A stretch of 64,000 bases of DNA from CAVWQV01 sp963757115. Lineage in GTDB: Bacteria; Pseudomonadota; Alphaproteobacteria; Acetobacterales; Acetobacteraceae. The translations under genes and the position numbers were made by a program. Every line of letters starts with the position of its first letter. The first letter of the stretch is position 1. Positions 44,026-53,904 of the stretch are shown here, piece after piece. A model generated the notes under the pieces. It made no database searches, had not been told where the DNA came from, and saw only the letters and a program-made list of their open reading frames with translations. Where the stretch lies: NCBI GenBank assembly GCA_963757115.1, contig CAVWQV010000017.1, forward strand, positions 1 through 64,000, written 5' to 3'.

Positions 44026-44898
44026 TCAGGTCCGCTCCGCGACCTCGTATCGCTTGAGCCAGGCCACCGCGCGTTTCCAGGCGTCCTCGGCGTCGTCCTG
44101 GCGGTAGCTCGGCCGGTAGTCGGCGTGAAAGCCGTGCGGCGCGTTCGGATACACCACGATTTCGATCGTCTTGCCGGCCGCCTTGGCCTTCTGCTCGGCT
44201 TGCTGCACGGCATCGACCGGAATGCTCGTATCCGCTCCGCCATAGAGCCCGAGCAACGGGCATTTGAGCGCCCCGGCGACGTCAAAAGCCGTTTGCGGCT
44301 GGATGGGCGAGGTCTGTCCCCCGACCGGGCCGTAGAACGCCACGGCCGCCTTGAGCGCCGGATTGTGGGCGGCGTAGAGCCAGGTGTTCCGGCCCCCGCG
44401 GCAAAAGCCGATGACCGCGAGCCGGCGCGGATCGCCGCCGTTCGCTACCGCCCATCGAGCGGCCGCATCGAGATCGGCGAGCACCTCGGCATCCGGGGTC
44501 CGCGAGATCACCTCGCGGATGATCTGCTGGGCGTCCGTCATCTGGGCGAGGTCGCCGTGGCGGGCGTAGTATTCGGGTGCCACCGCGAGGTAACCCAGTT
44601 TAGCCAGTCGGCGGCAGACATCCTTGATGTACTCGTGGACGCCGAAGATCTCCTCGTTCACCAGCACGATCGGAAAAGGACCGGCACCGTCCGGCTTGGC
44701 GGAATAGCCGGGCAACTGCCCGTCGGTGACGGGGATCGAGACCTGCCCGGCCCGCAGCCCAACAGTATCCGTGTGGATCGGCGCCGCATCGGCTCGCGCC
44801 GTGGCGGCGGTAAAGCCGGCGATGAGGCCGGTCATCAGGAATCCCCGCCGCGGCAGCGGCGCGTGCTCTGAGATCGGACGCTCCAAGCGCGCGTCCAT
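44026..44898 (-). CDS. Dienelactone hydrolase family protein, exported
   Basis: A 290-residue alpha/beta-hydrolase. The N-terminus (LPRRGFLMTGLIAGFTAATA) has a twin-arginine and a hydrophobic stretch, so Tat export to the periplasm is likely. The catalytic triad is visible: nucleophile Cys in LAVIGFCRGGRNTWLYA, Asp in YGGADTSIPVD, and His in PNAPHGFHADYRP. The family opens enol-lactones and other esters. It starts five bases downstream of the icd stop on the same strand and is probably cotranscribed with icd; a functional link is not evident. The longer open frame extending into icd is a shadow. Confidence 0.87.
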   Translation of the reverse strand: MDARLERPISEHAPLPRRGFLMTGLIAGFTAATARADAAPIHTDTVGLRAGQVSIPVTDGQLPGYSAKPDGAGPFPIVLVNEEIFGVHEYIKDVCRRLAKLGYLAVAPEYYARHGDLAQMTDAQQIIREVISRTPDAEVLADLDAAARWAVANGGDPRRLAVIGFCRGGRNTWLYAAHNPALKAAVAFYGPVGGQTSPIQPQTAFDVAGALKCPLLGLYGGADTSIPVDAVQQAEQKAKAAGKTIEIVVYPNAPHGFHADYRPSYRQDDAEDAWKRAVAWLKRYEVAERT

Positions 44899-44903
44899 GC
44901 GGC

Positions 44904-46136
44904 CTAGTCCGCCGCGAGCGGCTTGCTCATCGCGGTGTCCAGATTCTCGTCGAGCTTGGAGAGGAAATCCTGGGTGTTCAGCCATTTCTGCTCGGGGCCG
45001 ACGAGCAGCGCGAGATCCTTTGTCATGAACCCGCTTTCGACCGTCTGGACGCACACTCGCTCTAATGTGTCGGCGAACCGCGTCACCTCCGGAGTTCCGT
45101 CGAACCGGCCGCGATAGGCGAGGCCGCGCGTCCAGGCGAAGATGGAGGCGATCGGGTTGGTGGAGGTTTCGCGGCCTTTCTGGTGCTCGCGATAGTGGCG
45201 GGTCACGGTGCCGTGCGCCGCCTCGCTTTCCACCGTCTTGCCGTCGGGACTGAGCAGCACGCTGGTCATCAGGCCAAGGCTGCCGAAACCCTGCGCCACG
45301 ATATCGCTCTCCACGTCGCCGTCGTAGTTCTTGCAAGCCCACACATAGCCGCCCGACCACTTGAGCGCGCTCGCCACCATGTCGTCGATCAGCCGGTGCT
45401 CGTAGGTGAGCCCTTCCTTGGCAAAGCGAGCCTTGAACTCGTGGTCGAACACCTCCTGGAACACGTCTTTGAACACGCCATCGTAGGCCTTGAGGATCGT
45501 GTTCTTGGTCGACAGGTAGACCGGGTATTTGCGCGCCAGGCCGTAGTTGAACGAAGCGCGCGCGAACCCTTCGATGGACGCCGTGGTGTTGTGCATGCCG
45601 AGCGCCACGCCGGGTCCCTTGAAGTCGTGCACCTCCAAAATCTGGGGCGTGCCGCCGCCCGCCGGCTGGTAGGTGAGCGTTACCTTGCCGGGGGCGGGGA
45701 TCTTGGTCTCCACCGCGCGGTAGATGTCGCCGTAGGCGTGGCGACCGATGACGATCGGACGGGTCCAATGCGGCACGAGGCGAGGGACGTTGCTGCAGAT
45801 GATCGGCTCGCGGAAGATCGTGCCGTCCAAGATGTTGCGGATGGTCCCGTTCGGGCTCCGCCACATCCGCTTCAGCTTGAACTCCTCGACCCGCGCTTCG
45901 TCCGGCGTAATGGTCGCGCACTTCACGCCGACGCCGTATTGCTTGATGGCGTTGGCCGCTTGTACCGTCACCTGATCGTCTGTCTGATCGCGGTACTCGA
46001 TGCCGAGATCAAAATACTTCAATTCGACATCAAGGTAGGGAAGAACCAGCTTCTCCTTGATGAAACCCCAAATGATGCGGGTCATCTCGTCCCCGTCGAG
46101 CTCGACGATGGGGTTCTTCACCTTGATCTTCGCCAT
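44904..46136 (-). CDS. icd: NADP-dependent isocitrate dehydrogenase, eukaryote-like type
   Basis: A 410-residue TCA-cycle enzyme converting isocitrate to 2-oxoglutarate. It opens MAKIKVKNPIVELDGDEMTR IIWGFIKEKL, as in the dimeric type II enzymes shared by alphaproteobacteria and mitochondria. The substrate loop is KRMWRSPNGTIRNILDGTIF, with later YVWACKNYDGDVESDIVAQG and ESEAAHGTVTRHYREHQKGR. The ATG at 46136 gives the standard N-terminus; the upstream in-frame extension to 46220 has no match. Intact. Confidence 0.96.
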   Translation of the reverse strand: MAKIKVKNPIVELDGDEMTRIIWGFIKEKLVLPYLDVELKYFDLGIEYRDQTDDQVTVQAANAIKQYGVGVKCATITPDEARVEEFKLKRMWRSPNGTIRNILDGTIFREPIICSNVPRLVPHWTRPIVIGRHAYGDIYRAVETKIPAPGKVTLTYQPAGGGTPQILEVHDFKGPGVALGMHNTTASIEGFARASFNYGLARKYPVYLSTKNTILKAYDGVFKDVFQEVFDHEFKARFAKEGLTYEHRLIDDMVASALKWSGGYVWACKNYDGDVESDIVAQGFGSLGLMTSVLLSPDGKTVESEAAHGTVTRHYREHQKGRETSTNPIASIFAWTRGLAYRGRFDGTPEVTRFADTLERVCVQTVESGFMTKDLALLVGPEQKWLNTQDFLSKLDENLDTAMSKPLAAD

Positions 46137-46283
46137 ACCGGATCCCTCGCGCGGGCGCGTTCCTCGGCCTAGCCGGCCGTAACCGCGCGGGACATTCGCA
46201 TCCGCCTGCCGGTCGAGCAAGCCGAGCCAGTCGCGTCGCCGCGCGATGCGCCCGGCCGGAACGGCCGCCGCGAACGGGTAGGC

Positions 46284-46583
46284 TCAGGCCGCGGCGGAGT
46301 CTGAGAAATCAGGTTCGTACAGCTTCTCGCGGCCGCCGTGGCCGGCTTCGGTATGGCCTTGCTCGGTGGCGGCCGTGCGGAAATACTCGAGCACGAAGAC
46401 GCGCACCGCGCTGGTCCGGCCGCCTGGGCCGCCCTTGGCCTCCACGCGGCGCACGATCTCTCCTACCGGAAGTTGCTCGCGCTGGCAGATCTCGTAGAGC
46501 GCCTCCCAGAGTTCCGGCTCGAGCCGCATGCTTGTGCGTCCCCGCTCCGCCACGACGTTGCGGTTAACTAGCCGACTGACCAC
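46284..46583 (-). CDS. Ribbon-helix-helix domain protein
   Basis: About 99 residues from the GTG at 46583 with GGGAG upstream. VVSRLVNRNVVAERGRTSMR and LEPELWEALYEICQREQLPV form the strand-helix-helix of a small RHH DNA-binding fold (RHH_4 type), followed by VRRVEAKGGPGGRTSAVRVF. The remaining tail is charged. Probably a dimeric transcriptional regulator of unknown target. It is 147 bases upstream of icd in the same direction; an effect on icd is possible but not shown. Confidence 0.78.
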   Translation of the reverse strand: MVSRLVNRNVVAERGRTSMRLEPELWEALYEICQREQLPVGEIVRRVEAKGGPGGRTSAVRVFVLEYFRTAATEQGHTEAGHGGREKLYEPDFSDSAAA

Positions 46584-46736
46584 CTGACATCTCCCATCGA
46601 AGAGGTGGCTAGAAAAAAAGCACGTCTCCGTTAAAAGAGAGTGTCTCGGCCAAATGTTCCGACAACGCGCCCAGTTTTCTACCGGCGCGATCATGCCAGA
46701 CGCGGTGTACGCCTGTTAGTCACAAGGAGGTTATTT

Positions 46737-47012
46737 TCAAGCCGTCTCTTCGGGCGTGCGCAAGGTAAGGGAAAGAGCGTGCAACCCGGCCGCGAACTCC
46801 GCCGCTAGTGCAGCTTGGACCATCCGGTGCCGGTCCACCCGGCTATGCCCGGCGAACGCCGTTGAGACGATCACGACGTTGTAGTGGGTCTCGCCGCCGG
46901 GACGCGCGCCCGAATGGCCCGCGTGACGGGCGCTGTCGTCCGTGATCCGAAGCTCGGTTGGAGCGAATGCCTGGCGAAGCGTGGCGTCCAACCGCTGTGT
47001 GCGCGACTGCAT
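46737..47012 (-). CDS. bolA: BolA family protein
   Basis: A 91-residue BolA-like protein. The helix-strand core is LDATLRQAFAPTELRITDDS, with the conserved HAGHSGARPGGETHYNVVIV containing the histidines used for iron-sulfur binding with monothiol glutaredoxin, and FAGHSRVDRHRMVQAALAAE. It takes part in iron-sulfur cluster and stress physiology. The ATG at 47012 fits the family. Divergent from the J-domain gene with about 80 bases between them, the arrangement usual in alphaproteobacteria. Confidence 0.92.
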   Translation of the reverse strand: MQSRTQRLDATLRQAFAPTELRITDDSARHAGHSGARPGGETHYNVVIVSTAFAGHSRVDRHRMVQAALAAEFAAGLHALSLTLRTPEETA

Positions 47013-47091
47013 GAGACTGATATCGGATAATCCCGAGCGGTCGCCAAGCGGGCGGTTGCTAAGCAGGACGCGCGACGCACATAAACGAGGG

Positions 47092-47685
47092 ATGACGCGA
47101 CGTGGCACAAAACGCAGGGCGTATGCCCCCGACCCGGCCGCGCCGCCGGGGCGGCATTGCGACATGCCCGACTGCTGCGAACCCGGCGAGTATCGCGCGC
47201 CCAAGTCGCGCACGACCCTCGACGATTACCACTGGTTCTGCCTCGAGCACGTCCGGGCCTACAACGCGGCCTGGGATTTCTACAAAGGCATGACGCCGGG
47301 CGAGATCGAACGCCAGCTTCGCGCCGACACCGCCTGGCAGCGGCCAAGTTGGCCTCTGGGACGGCTGGGAGCCGCGTCCTGGGAGGCCGAACTTGGTCGG
47401 CGAGACCCGCTGGACTTACTTTCGGATCGCGACCCGAAGCGCGGAGGGCATGGGAGCGGGCCGCCTACCCCGCCCGAACTGCGTGAACCGCTCGCAGCAC
47501 TCGGCTTGTCGTGGCCGACCACGCTCGACGAAGTGAAGGCGCGCTATAAGGAACTCGCCAAGCGTCATCACCCGGACGCCAATGGCGGCGACCGAGGGGC
47601 GGAAGAGCGTCTGAAGGCGATTAACCTGGCCTATGCCGCCGTCCGCAACCGGCTGGCCGCTCCGCGCTTCGCCGCCGCCGGGTAG
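47092..47685 (+). CDS. J-domain (DnaJ-like) protein
   Basis: A 197-residue cochaperone with the J domain at its C-terminus: LGLSWPTTLDEVKARYKELA followed by the HPD motif in KRHHPDANGGDRGAEER. The N-terminal part has DMPDCCEPGEYRAPKSRTTL and DYHWFCLEHVRAYNAAWDFY, with clustered cysteines that may bind metal. This layout, divergent from bolA and just upstream of cobS, is typical of alphaproteobacteria. The ATG at 47092 has only a poorly spaced ribosome site, so the start could differ slightly. Confidence 0.88.
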   Translation: MTRRGTKRRAYAPDPAAPPGRHCDMPDCCEPGEYRAPKSRTTLDDYHWFCLEHVRAYNAAWDFYKGMTPGEIERQLRADTAWQRPSWPLGRLGAASWEAELGRRDPLDLLSDRDPKRGGHGSGPPTPPELREPLAALGLSWPTTLDEVKARYKELAKRHHPDANGGDRGAEERLKAINLAYAAVRNRLAAPRFAAAG

Positions 47686-47761
47686 TGCAAGGAAGCCGGC
47701 ATCTTTTGCGCCCTGCCGGGCGGGTCTACTATCTCGGGCGCACCACGGGACACGCTGCTAG

Positions 47762-48775
47762 ATGAACAAGGTCGCAACCCTCGCCGAACTTCGTCCTACG
47801 TCTGCGATCAATCTGCCGGACACGTCGGTGCAGGCGCGGCAAACGTTCGGGATCGACGCCGACATGGAGGTGCCGGCGTTTTCGGTGCGAACCGAACATG
47901 TGCCGGACCTCGACGACGCCTATCAATTCGACAAGGAGACCACGCTGGCCATCGTTGCCGGGATCACGTTCAACCGGCGAGTGATGATTCAGGGCTATCA
48001 CGGCACTGGCAAGTCGACGCACATCGAGCAAGTCGCGGCGCGACTGAATTGGCCGTGCATCCGCGTCAACCTCGACAGCCACATCAGCCGTATCGACCTG
48101 ATCGGCAAGGACGCGATTGTTCTGAAGGACGGCAAGCAGGTTACCGAGTTCCGCGAAGGCATCCTGCCCTGGGCGTTGCAGCACGCCTGCGCGCTCGTGT
48201 TCGACGAATACGACGCGGGCCGTCCGGACGTGATGTTCGTGATCCAGCGGGTGCTTGAAGTGGAAGGCAAACTGACCCTGCTCGATCAGAACCGCGTTAT
48301 CCGGCCGCATCCCTCGTTTCGCCTGTTCTCGACGTCGAACACCGTAGGTCTTGGAGACACGACGGGGCTGTATCACGGCACGCAGCAGATCAATCAGGGG
48401 CAGATGGACCGCTGGAACATCGTGGCCACGCTGAACTACCTCCCGCACGGTCAGGAGACGGCCATCGTGCTTGCCAAGCTGGGAATGGATGGCAACCCGG
48501 ACGCGGCAACGCGCAAGCGGGTCGAGAGCATGGTGGCGTTGGCGGATCTGACGCGCGCCGGTTTCATCAATGGCGACATCTCCACCGTCATGTCGCCCCG
48601 CACCGTCATCACCTGGGCGGAGAACGCGCGCATCTTCGGCGACATCGGGTTCGCCTTTCGGGTGACCTTCCTCAACAAGTGCGACGAGGCGGAGCGCGCT
48701 ACGGTGGCTGAGTATTACCAGCGCTGCTTCAACGAGGACATTCCGACCGGCGCCCTGGCCCGCAAGGCCGGCTGA
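47762..48775 (+). CDS. cobS: Cobaltochelatase CobS subunit
   Basis: A 337-residue AAA+ ATPase subunit of the aerobic cobaltochelatase that inserts cobalt into hydrogenobyrinate diamide with CobN and CobT. Walker A is GYHGTGKSTHIEQV, Walker B LVFDEYDAGRPDVMFV, sensor 1 FSTSNTVGLGDTTGLYHGTQ. The intact frame starts at 47762 and is followed by cobT seven bases later. I saw no cobalamin-riboswitch-like structure in the 76-base gap upstream. CobN is not in this window. Confidence 0.95.
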   Translation: MNKVATLAELRPTSAINLPDTSVQARQTFGIDADMEVPAFSVRTEHVPDLDDAYQFDKETTLAIVAGITFNRRVMIQGYHGTGKSTHIEQVAARLNWPCIRVNLDSHISRIDLIGKDAIVLKDGKQVTEFREGILPWALQHACALVFDEYDAGRPDVMFVIQRVLEVEGKLTLLDQNRVIRPHPSFRLFSTSNTVGLGDTTGLYHGTQQINQGQMDRWNIVATLNYLPHGQETAIVLAKLGMDGNPDAATRKRVESMVALADLTRAGFINGDISTVMSPRTVITWAENARIFGDIGFAFRVTFLNKCDEAERATVAEYYQRCFNEDIPTGALARKAG

Positions 48776-48782
48776 CGCGGCG

Positions 48783-50659
48783 ATGAGCGGGGCCGGCAAG
48801 GACAACCGCGCGGACGAGTTCAAGCGCGCGACGGCCGGGGTTCTCCGCGCGATCGCCGAAGTGCCGGACGTCCAGGTGAACTTCCAGCCCGGACCATCGG
48901 GCCTCGCCGGCAAGCGGGCCAGGCTGCCACTGCCGACCCGGGCCTTGCCGCCAGCCGAAATCGCCAAGCTGCGGGGGGCCTCGGACGCGATCGCGCTCCG
49001 GTTGCGGCATCACGATGACGTGGTCCACGCGGCCCGCAGCCCGTCCCGGCGTGAGGCGAAGGACGTCTACGACGCCCTCGAGCAGGCTCGCGTGGAAACC
49101 GTCGGTGCCCGCCACATGGCGGGCGTGTCGGCCAACCTGCGGGCTCGGCTGGTTGATGAGTGCGAGGCCGAGGGCTTCGACCGCATGACCCGGAAGGATC
49201 AGCTGCCGATCCAGCACGCGCTGGCGCTGCTGGCGCGGGAGCAGATGTCCGGAGACGCGGCTCCTGAGGCGGCGCGCCGGGTGCTCGATCTGTGGCGCGA
49301 CTCACTTGGCGAGAGCGCGGCGCTCGCCCTCGACGACCTCAGGCACAGTCAGGAGGATCAGAACGCCTTCGCCCGCGCGGCACGCCGCCTGCTCGCGGCG
49401 CTCGATCTGGCCGAGGCAGAGGCGGATGCCGAGGCGGACGACCAGGACGAGCAGGGCGAGGAGGGCGCCGAACAGTCGAGCGCGCAAGACAATCAGGAGG
49501 GCACGAGCGAAAGCCAGTCCGAAACGGAAAGCACGCTGGGCGCGCAGCCCGAGGAGATGGAAGGGGAAGCGGCGGACGACGAAGGCAGCGATGACGCCGA
49601 GGAAGACGCCGCGGCAGCGGAAGGCGACGACCGCCCGGGCGGGCCCACAGCCGCGGCGCGACCGCAACCTTCCCGATGCCGAGGGGGCATACCGTCCGTA
49701 CACGAAGGCGTTCGACGAGGAAGTGTCCGCTGAGGATCTCTGCGATCCCGGACGAACTGAGCCGGCTACGCCAACAGCTCGACCAGCAATTGCAGCATCT
49801 GCAGGGGGTAATCTCCAAGCTCGCCAATAGCCTGCAGAGGCGGCTGCTCGCGCAGCAGACGCGGGCCTGGGAGTTCGATCTCGAGGAGGGGCTGCTCGAC
49901 GCCGGGCGGTTGTCGCGGGTGGTCGTCAACCCGATGCAGGCGTTGTCTTACAAGCGCGAGCTCGACATGGAGTTCCGGGATACCGTCGTCACCCTGCTGA
50001 TCGACAACTCAGGTTCCATGCGCGGGCGGCCCATCACGGTGGCCGCTATGTGCGGCGACATACTGGCCCGCACTTTGGAGCGATGCGCTGTCAAGGTGGA
50101 GGTGCTCGGCTTCACCACGCGCGCTTGGAAAGGCGGCCAGAGCCGGGAGCGATGGGTGCAGGACGGCAAGCCGCGCACGCCGGGTCGACTGAACGACCTC
50201 CGACATATCATCTACAAGGCGGCCGACGCACCCTGGCGTCGGGCGCGCAAAAATCTCGGGCTGATGCTGCGGGAAGGTTTGCTCAAGGAGAACATCGACG
50301 GCGAGGCGCTGCTTTGGGCGTATCGCCGCCTACTGGCACGGCCGGAGCACCGGCGCATTCTCATGGTGATCAGCGACGGCGCGCCGGTGGACGACTCCAC
50401 CTTGTCGGTTAATCCCGGCAACTACCTCGAGAAGCACCTGCGTGAGGTGATCCGCGATATCGAAGGCCGCGAGTTCGTGGAGCTGATTGCGATCGGCATC
50501 GGCCACGACGTGACCCGCTACTATCGCCGCGCCGTGACGATCGTGGACGCCGAGGAGCTGGGTGGCACGATGATGAAGAAGCTCACCGAACTGTTCGACG
50601 AGGACGCCGAGATGGCGTGGCGCATGGCGGCCGCGGAGCGCTCGGCGCTGGTGGTGTGA
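48783..50659 (+). CDS. cobT: Cobaltochelatase CobT subunit (two frameshifts in the acidic linker)
   Basis: Partner of CobS in cobalt insertion. The N-terminal helical region (DEFKRATAGVLRAIAEVPDV; HHDDVVHAARSPSRREAKDV) leads into a very acidic linker (about residues 210-290). Frames change near 49650 and 49755: the middle piece reads RRDRNLPDAEGAYRPYTKAF, and the C-terminal VWA domain starts LSRLRQQLDQQLQHLQGVIS. The metal site DNSGSMRGRPITV is intact, and GEALLWAYRRLLARPEHRRI is conserved. About 625 codons in total, normal for CobT. Confidence 0.9.
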
Positions 50660-50752
50660 GGACCACCCGTTCCGTGCCGTGAGACAGGCCCGAAACGGAG
50701 CGCGATGATCCGCTCTCCGCGACCAGCTGGTTACACGGTGGCGCGCCCGCGA

Positions 50753-51061
50753 TCAGGCTCCGCCGGCTGCCGCCTCGCGCTTGGCGCGAGCGCGCAGGAT
50801 GCGGCGCTTCACGACCTGGGCCGCTTCCGGCAGCTTGCGGTTCGGCGTACCAAGCAGGAAAGCGTCGATGCCGCCGTTGTGCTCGACCGTGCGGATGGCT
50901 CGGGTCGACAGGCGCATATACACGTTCGCGCCTAGGGCGTCGGACAGCAAGGACGCCCTCTGCAAGTTCGGCAGGAAGCGGCGACGGGTCTTGTTGTTGG
51001 CGTGACTGACGTTGTTGCCCGTCAACACGCCCTTGCCCGTGATCTGGCAGCGGCGGGACAT
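50753..51061 (-). CDS. rpmB: 50S ribosomal protein L28
   Basis: A 102-residue large-subunit protein. MSRRCQITGKGVLTGNNVSH and ANNKTRRRFLPNLQRASLLS are diagnostic, and the C-terminal extension IRTVEHNGGIDAFLLGTPNR is usual for alphaproteobacteria. The ATG at 51061 is the family start; the longer frame to 51124 is not. Convergent with cobT. Confidence 0.96.
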   Translation of the reverse strand: MSRRCQITGKGVLTGNNVSHANNKTRRRFLPNLQRASLLSDALGANVYMRLSTRAIRTVEHNGGIDAFLLGTPNRKLPEAAQVVKRRILRARAKREAAAGGA

Positions 51062-51263
51062 CGTTGTAACCCCGGTCGGTAGCTGGAAGCCGCGGGTTAT
51101 GGCGAACACGTGCCGCAAGGTCAAGCGAGCCGGTCACGGCCGTCATCCTTAGCAATCCTTAATCACTCCGTAGTAGCGTAGTTGCGGGCAGGCGAGCCAC
51201 GCCGCTCTTTTGTGCGCTTGTATTGTCGATCACTGCCTGCCAGCACTTCCGCTAGGAGCCGCA

Positions 51264-51431
51264 ATGTCAGGTCACCGCATCTTGTCCGCGCTCATAGTGC
51301 TCGCCGTGGCGGCTTGCAGCAGCAGCAGTGGCGGCAGCGGCGGGTCCACGCCTTCGACCACCCATGTCATCGTGGTGCCCGAGAAGCGGGCGACGGTCTG
51401 CTCGGATGGGTCCCTGCCACCCTGCCGATGA
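51264..51431 (+). CDS. Tiny lipoprotein, Acetobacteraceae-like
   Basis: Fifty-five residues from the ATG at 51264 (AGGAG eight bases before). Signal peptide HRILSALIVLAVAAC with the lipobox cysteine, then a Ser/Gly linker (SSSSGGSGGST), a short strand THVIVVPEKRATV and the end CSDGSLPPCR with two cysteines. I recall similar very small lipoproteins in Acetobacteraceae; their role is unknown. Convergent with the DUF2459 gene four bases away. Confidence 0.65.
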   Translation: MSGHRILSALIVLAVAACSSSSGGSGGSTPSTTHVIVVPEKRATVCSDGSLPPCR

Positions 51432-51435
51432 CACG

Positions 51436-52117
51436 TTACGGGCGGGCGGCCGCCGCGACTGGCGCCCGTAGCCCGCAAAGCGCGACCGCTCGCGCACGAT
51501 CCACGACTTGGCCCGACAGGATCACGCCCGTGGGGTCCAGAGGTACTCCGGCAGCCGCAAGCGCCTCGGCGCTCCAGCGATTGCAGGTTCGGGCAAGGGA
51601 GTACCGGCGTGCTCGCCGCGTAGAACTGTCCGCCATCCAGCCAGGCTCGGCCGAGCAGGCGCGGGCCGCCCTCGGTGTCCTTGGCGAGCTCCCGCCAAAG
51701 AAACGCTGATAGCGCCTGGGCACCCCCATCGGGCAACGGAAGCACGACCGAAGCCCCGGGCTCATAGCCGGCTTCCGGCGGCACCGAGAGTCCGATCACA
51801 AGGATCGCCGCCGGGCCGGGGATGGGCCCGAGGATGTATTCGGACCAGTCGTCAGGCGCCGCGGTGAGGAAGGTCCGCTTGCCGTAGCTGAACACGAACG
51901 AGCGGGCGCCCGGAAAAATGCTGCGGAACACGGAAAGCGGCCCCGACATCTCATCGGCCGGGATGCCGATGTCGGTGTGCCAACCGTGATCGATGATGAC
52001 GGCCGTGTCGCCGCCGGTCCGCCGCGCGAGACAAACCGCAGCTGGTGGTTGGCCGGCGCAGCCCGCCAAGAATAACAGAATGAGAGACGCGCGCGCGAGC
52101 CGAGCCGGTTGGATCAA
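51436..52117 (-). CDS. DUF2459 (TIGR02117-type) lipoprotein (one frameshift)
   Basis: About 227 codons from a TTG start at 52117 (GCGAAAGG upstream). Lipoprotein signal ARASLILLFLAGCAG, then the family core VIIDHGWHTDIGIPADEMSG, FVFSYGKRTFLTAAPDDWSE, LGPIPGPAAILVIGLSVPPE. The frame changes near 51600, after which TCNRWSAEALAAAGVPLDPT continues to 51436. The conserved His and Cys in these motifs suggest a cysteine-peptidase-like fold, but no function is established as far as I know. Probably anchored to the envelope. Confidence 0.78.
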
Positions 52118-52318
52118 CCTTTCGCCATCCCTTTGTCGCCAGCTCACGCCGCTCCTGGATCGAGGTTGTCGCAACCTGGTCGTTTCGTATCCGCGTATGT
52201 GCCGGACTAGGCGGGCCATTACTGATCGGTATACTCGCCGGGCGCGGCAGCACCACGCTTGGTGCGGAGCGTCGCCGGCCGCAACCGCGACCATCGGGTG
52301 GAAACAAAGGAGCTGCGA

Positions 52319-53489
52319 ATGAGTTTGAAAGGCGCGGGCTATATCGCCGGTGCTTGGGAGCACCCCACGCGCAAGGCGACCGATAAGTCGGTGGCGCAGC
52401 TGCATGCGGAGTGCGCCAAGGGCGCGCTGGATGACGCGGGTCTCACCAAGGATGACGTGGACGGCTATTTCTGCGCTGGCGACGCGCCGGGAATGGGTCC
52501 GCTCAGCATGGCGGATTACCTGAACCTCAAGCTTCGCCACGTGGACGCCACGGACATCGGCGGCTCCTCGTATCAGATGCTGGTCGGACACGCCCTGGAG
52601 GCGATCCAGGCCGGCCGCTGCAACGTCGCGCTGATCACCCTGGCCGGCCGGCCGCGCAGCGAGGGGATGGCGACCGGCACGGCCGCGCGCGCCGGCAACC
52701 CGGCGCAGCCTGACATGATGTTCGAATACCCCTACGGGCCCACCGTGGTGAACATGTACGCGATGTGCGCGGCCCGCCACATGTACCAGTACGGCACGAC
52801 CAGCGAACAGCTGGCATGGATCAAGGTGGCTGCCTCGCATCACGCGCAGCACAACGAGCACGCGATGCTGCGCAACGTGGTCACGGTCGCGGACGTGGTG
52901 AACTCGCCCATGGTCTCGACGCCGCTGCATCGGCTCGATTGCTGCGTCATCAGTGACGGCGGGGGCGCGCTGGTGGTGACAAAGCCGGAAATCGCCAAGA
53001 GCCTCAAGCGTCCACTGGTCAAGGTGATCGGGGTCGGGGAGGCGACTAAGGGGCAGATGGCCGGCCAGGTGGATCTCACCTATTCGGGCGCGCGGTACTC
53101 CGGACCGGCCGCGTTCGAGATGGCCGGCGTGCGGCCGTCGGACATCAAGTACACCTCCATCTACGACAGCTTCACCATCACGGTGCTGATGCAGATCGAG
53201 GATCTTGGCTTCTGCGAGAAGGGGCAGGGCGGCAAGTTCGTCCAGGACGGCAACCTGATCGCCGGGTCAGGGCAAGCTGCCGTTCAACACCGACGGCGGC
53301 GGGTTGTGCAGCAATCATCCGGCCAATCGCGGCGGCATCACCAAGATCATCGAGGCGGTGCGCCAAGCGCGCGGCGAGGCAAATCCGGCGGTGCAGGTTC
53401 CGAACGCCAACCTCGTGCTGGCGCACGGAACGGGCGGATCGCTCGGGACGCGGCACGGCAGCGCCACCGTTATCCTCGAGCGGGAGTAA
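52319..53489 (+). CDS. Thiolase-family protein (SCP-x/acetyl-CoA acetyltransferase type, one frameshift)
   Basis: About 389 codons from the ATG at 52319 (AAAGGAG). Thiolase-like N-terminus LKGAGYIAGAWEHPTRKATD, LTKDDVDGYFCAGDAPGMGP, and GGSSYQMLVGHALEAIQAGR where a classical thiolase has its active-site Cys (here Ser-Ser-Tyr). The frame changes near 53268, after which GGGLCSNHPANRGGITKIIE and the C-terminal NLVLAHGTGGSLGTRHGSAT continue. This is the non-classical thiolase group used in sterol or acyl side-chain breakdown with a DUF35 partner, which follows six bases later. Confidence 0.85.
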
Positions 53490-53495
53490 GCATAC

Positions 53496-53891
53496 ATGGC
53501 TGAAGCGAAGATCGGCTTCGTCGGCGAGGCCGGCACCAACCCCGAGGTCAAGCCGTACTGGGACGGCTGCAACGAAGGCAAGCTGCTGCTTACCCGCTGC
53601 AAGGACACCGGCAAGGTGTTCAGTTATCCTCGCGGCGTTTCCCCGTTTACCCTGTCCAGCAACGTCGAATGGTTCGAGGCCAAGGGTACCGGCGTCATCT
53701 ACTCGTTCAGCACGATGGAACGGGCCAACCCGCCCTATACCATTGCCTACGTTACCCTGGACGAGGGCACCACGATGATGACCGGCATCGCCGACTGCGA
53801 TTTCTCGGCTTTGAAGATCGGCCAGAGAGTAAAGGTCGTGTTCAAGGCGAGTGAGACCGGACAGAAGGTGCCGTTCTTCACGCTCGCTTAA
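53496..53891 (+). CDS. OB-fold DUF35 protein, partner of thiolase
   Basis: A 131-residue acyl-CoA-binding OB-fold protein: VKPYWDGCNEGKLLLTRCKD, VFSYPRGVSPFTLSSNVEWF, GVIYSFSTMERANPPYTIAY and the OB strand FSALKIGQRVKVVFKA. The usual zinc-ribbon cysteines are reduced to the pair around WDGC and TRC. Adjacent to and cotranscribed with the thiolase-like gene; such pairs form a heteromeric enzyme. Confidence 0.88.
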   Translation: MAEAKIGFVGEAGTNPEVKPYWDGCNEGKLLLTRCKDTGKVFSYPRGVSPFTLSSNVEWFEAKGTGVIYSFSTMERANPPYTIAYVTLDEGTTMMTGIADCDFSALKIGQRVKVVFKASETGQKVPFFTLA

Positions 53892-53904
53892 GCGTCTTGC
53901 TTCC

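Noticed and set aside
47686..47761. Possible cobalamin riboswitch before cobS
   Set aside because: The gap is only 76 bases, too short for the element, and lacks the conserved B12-box pattern.
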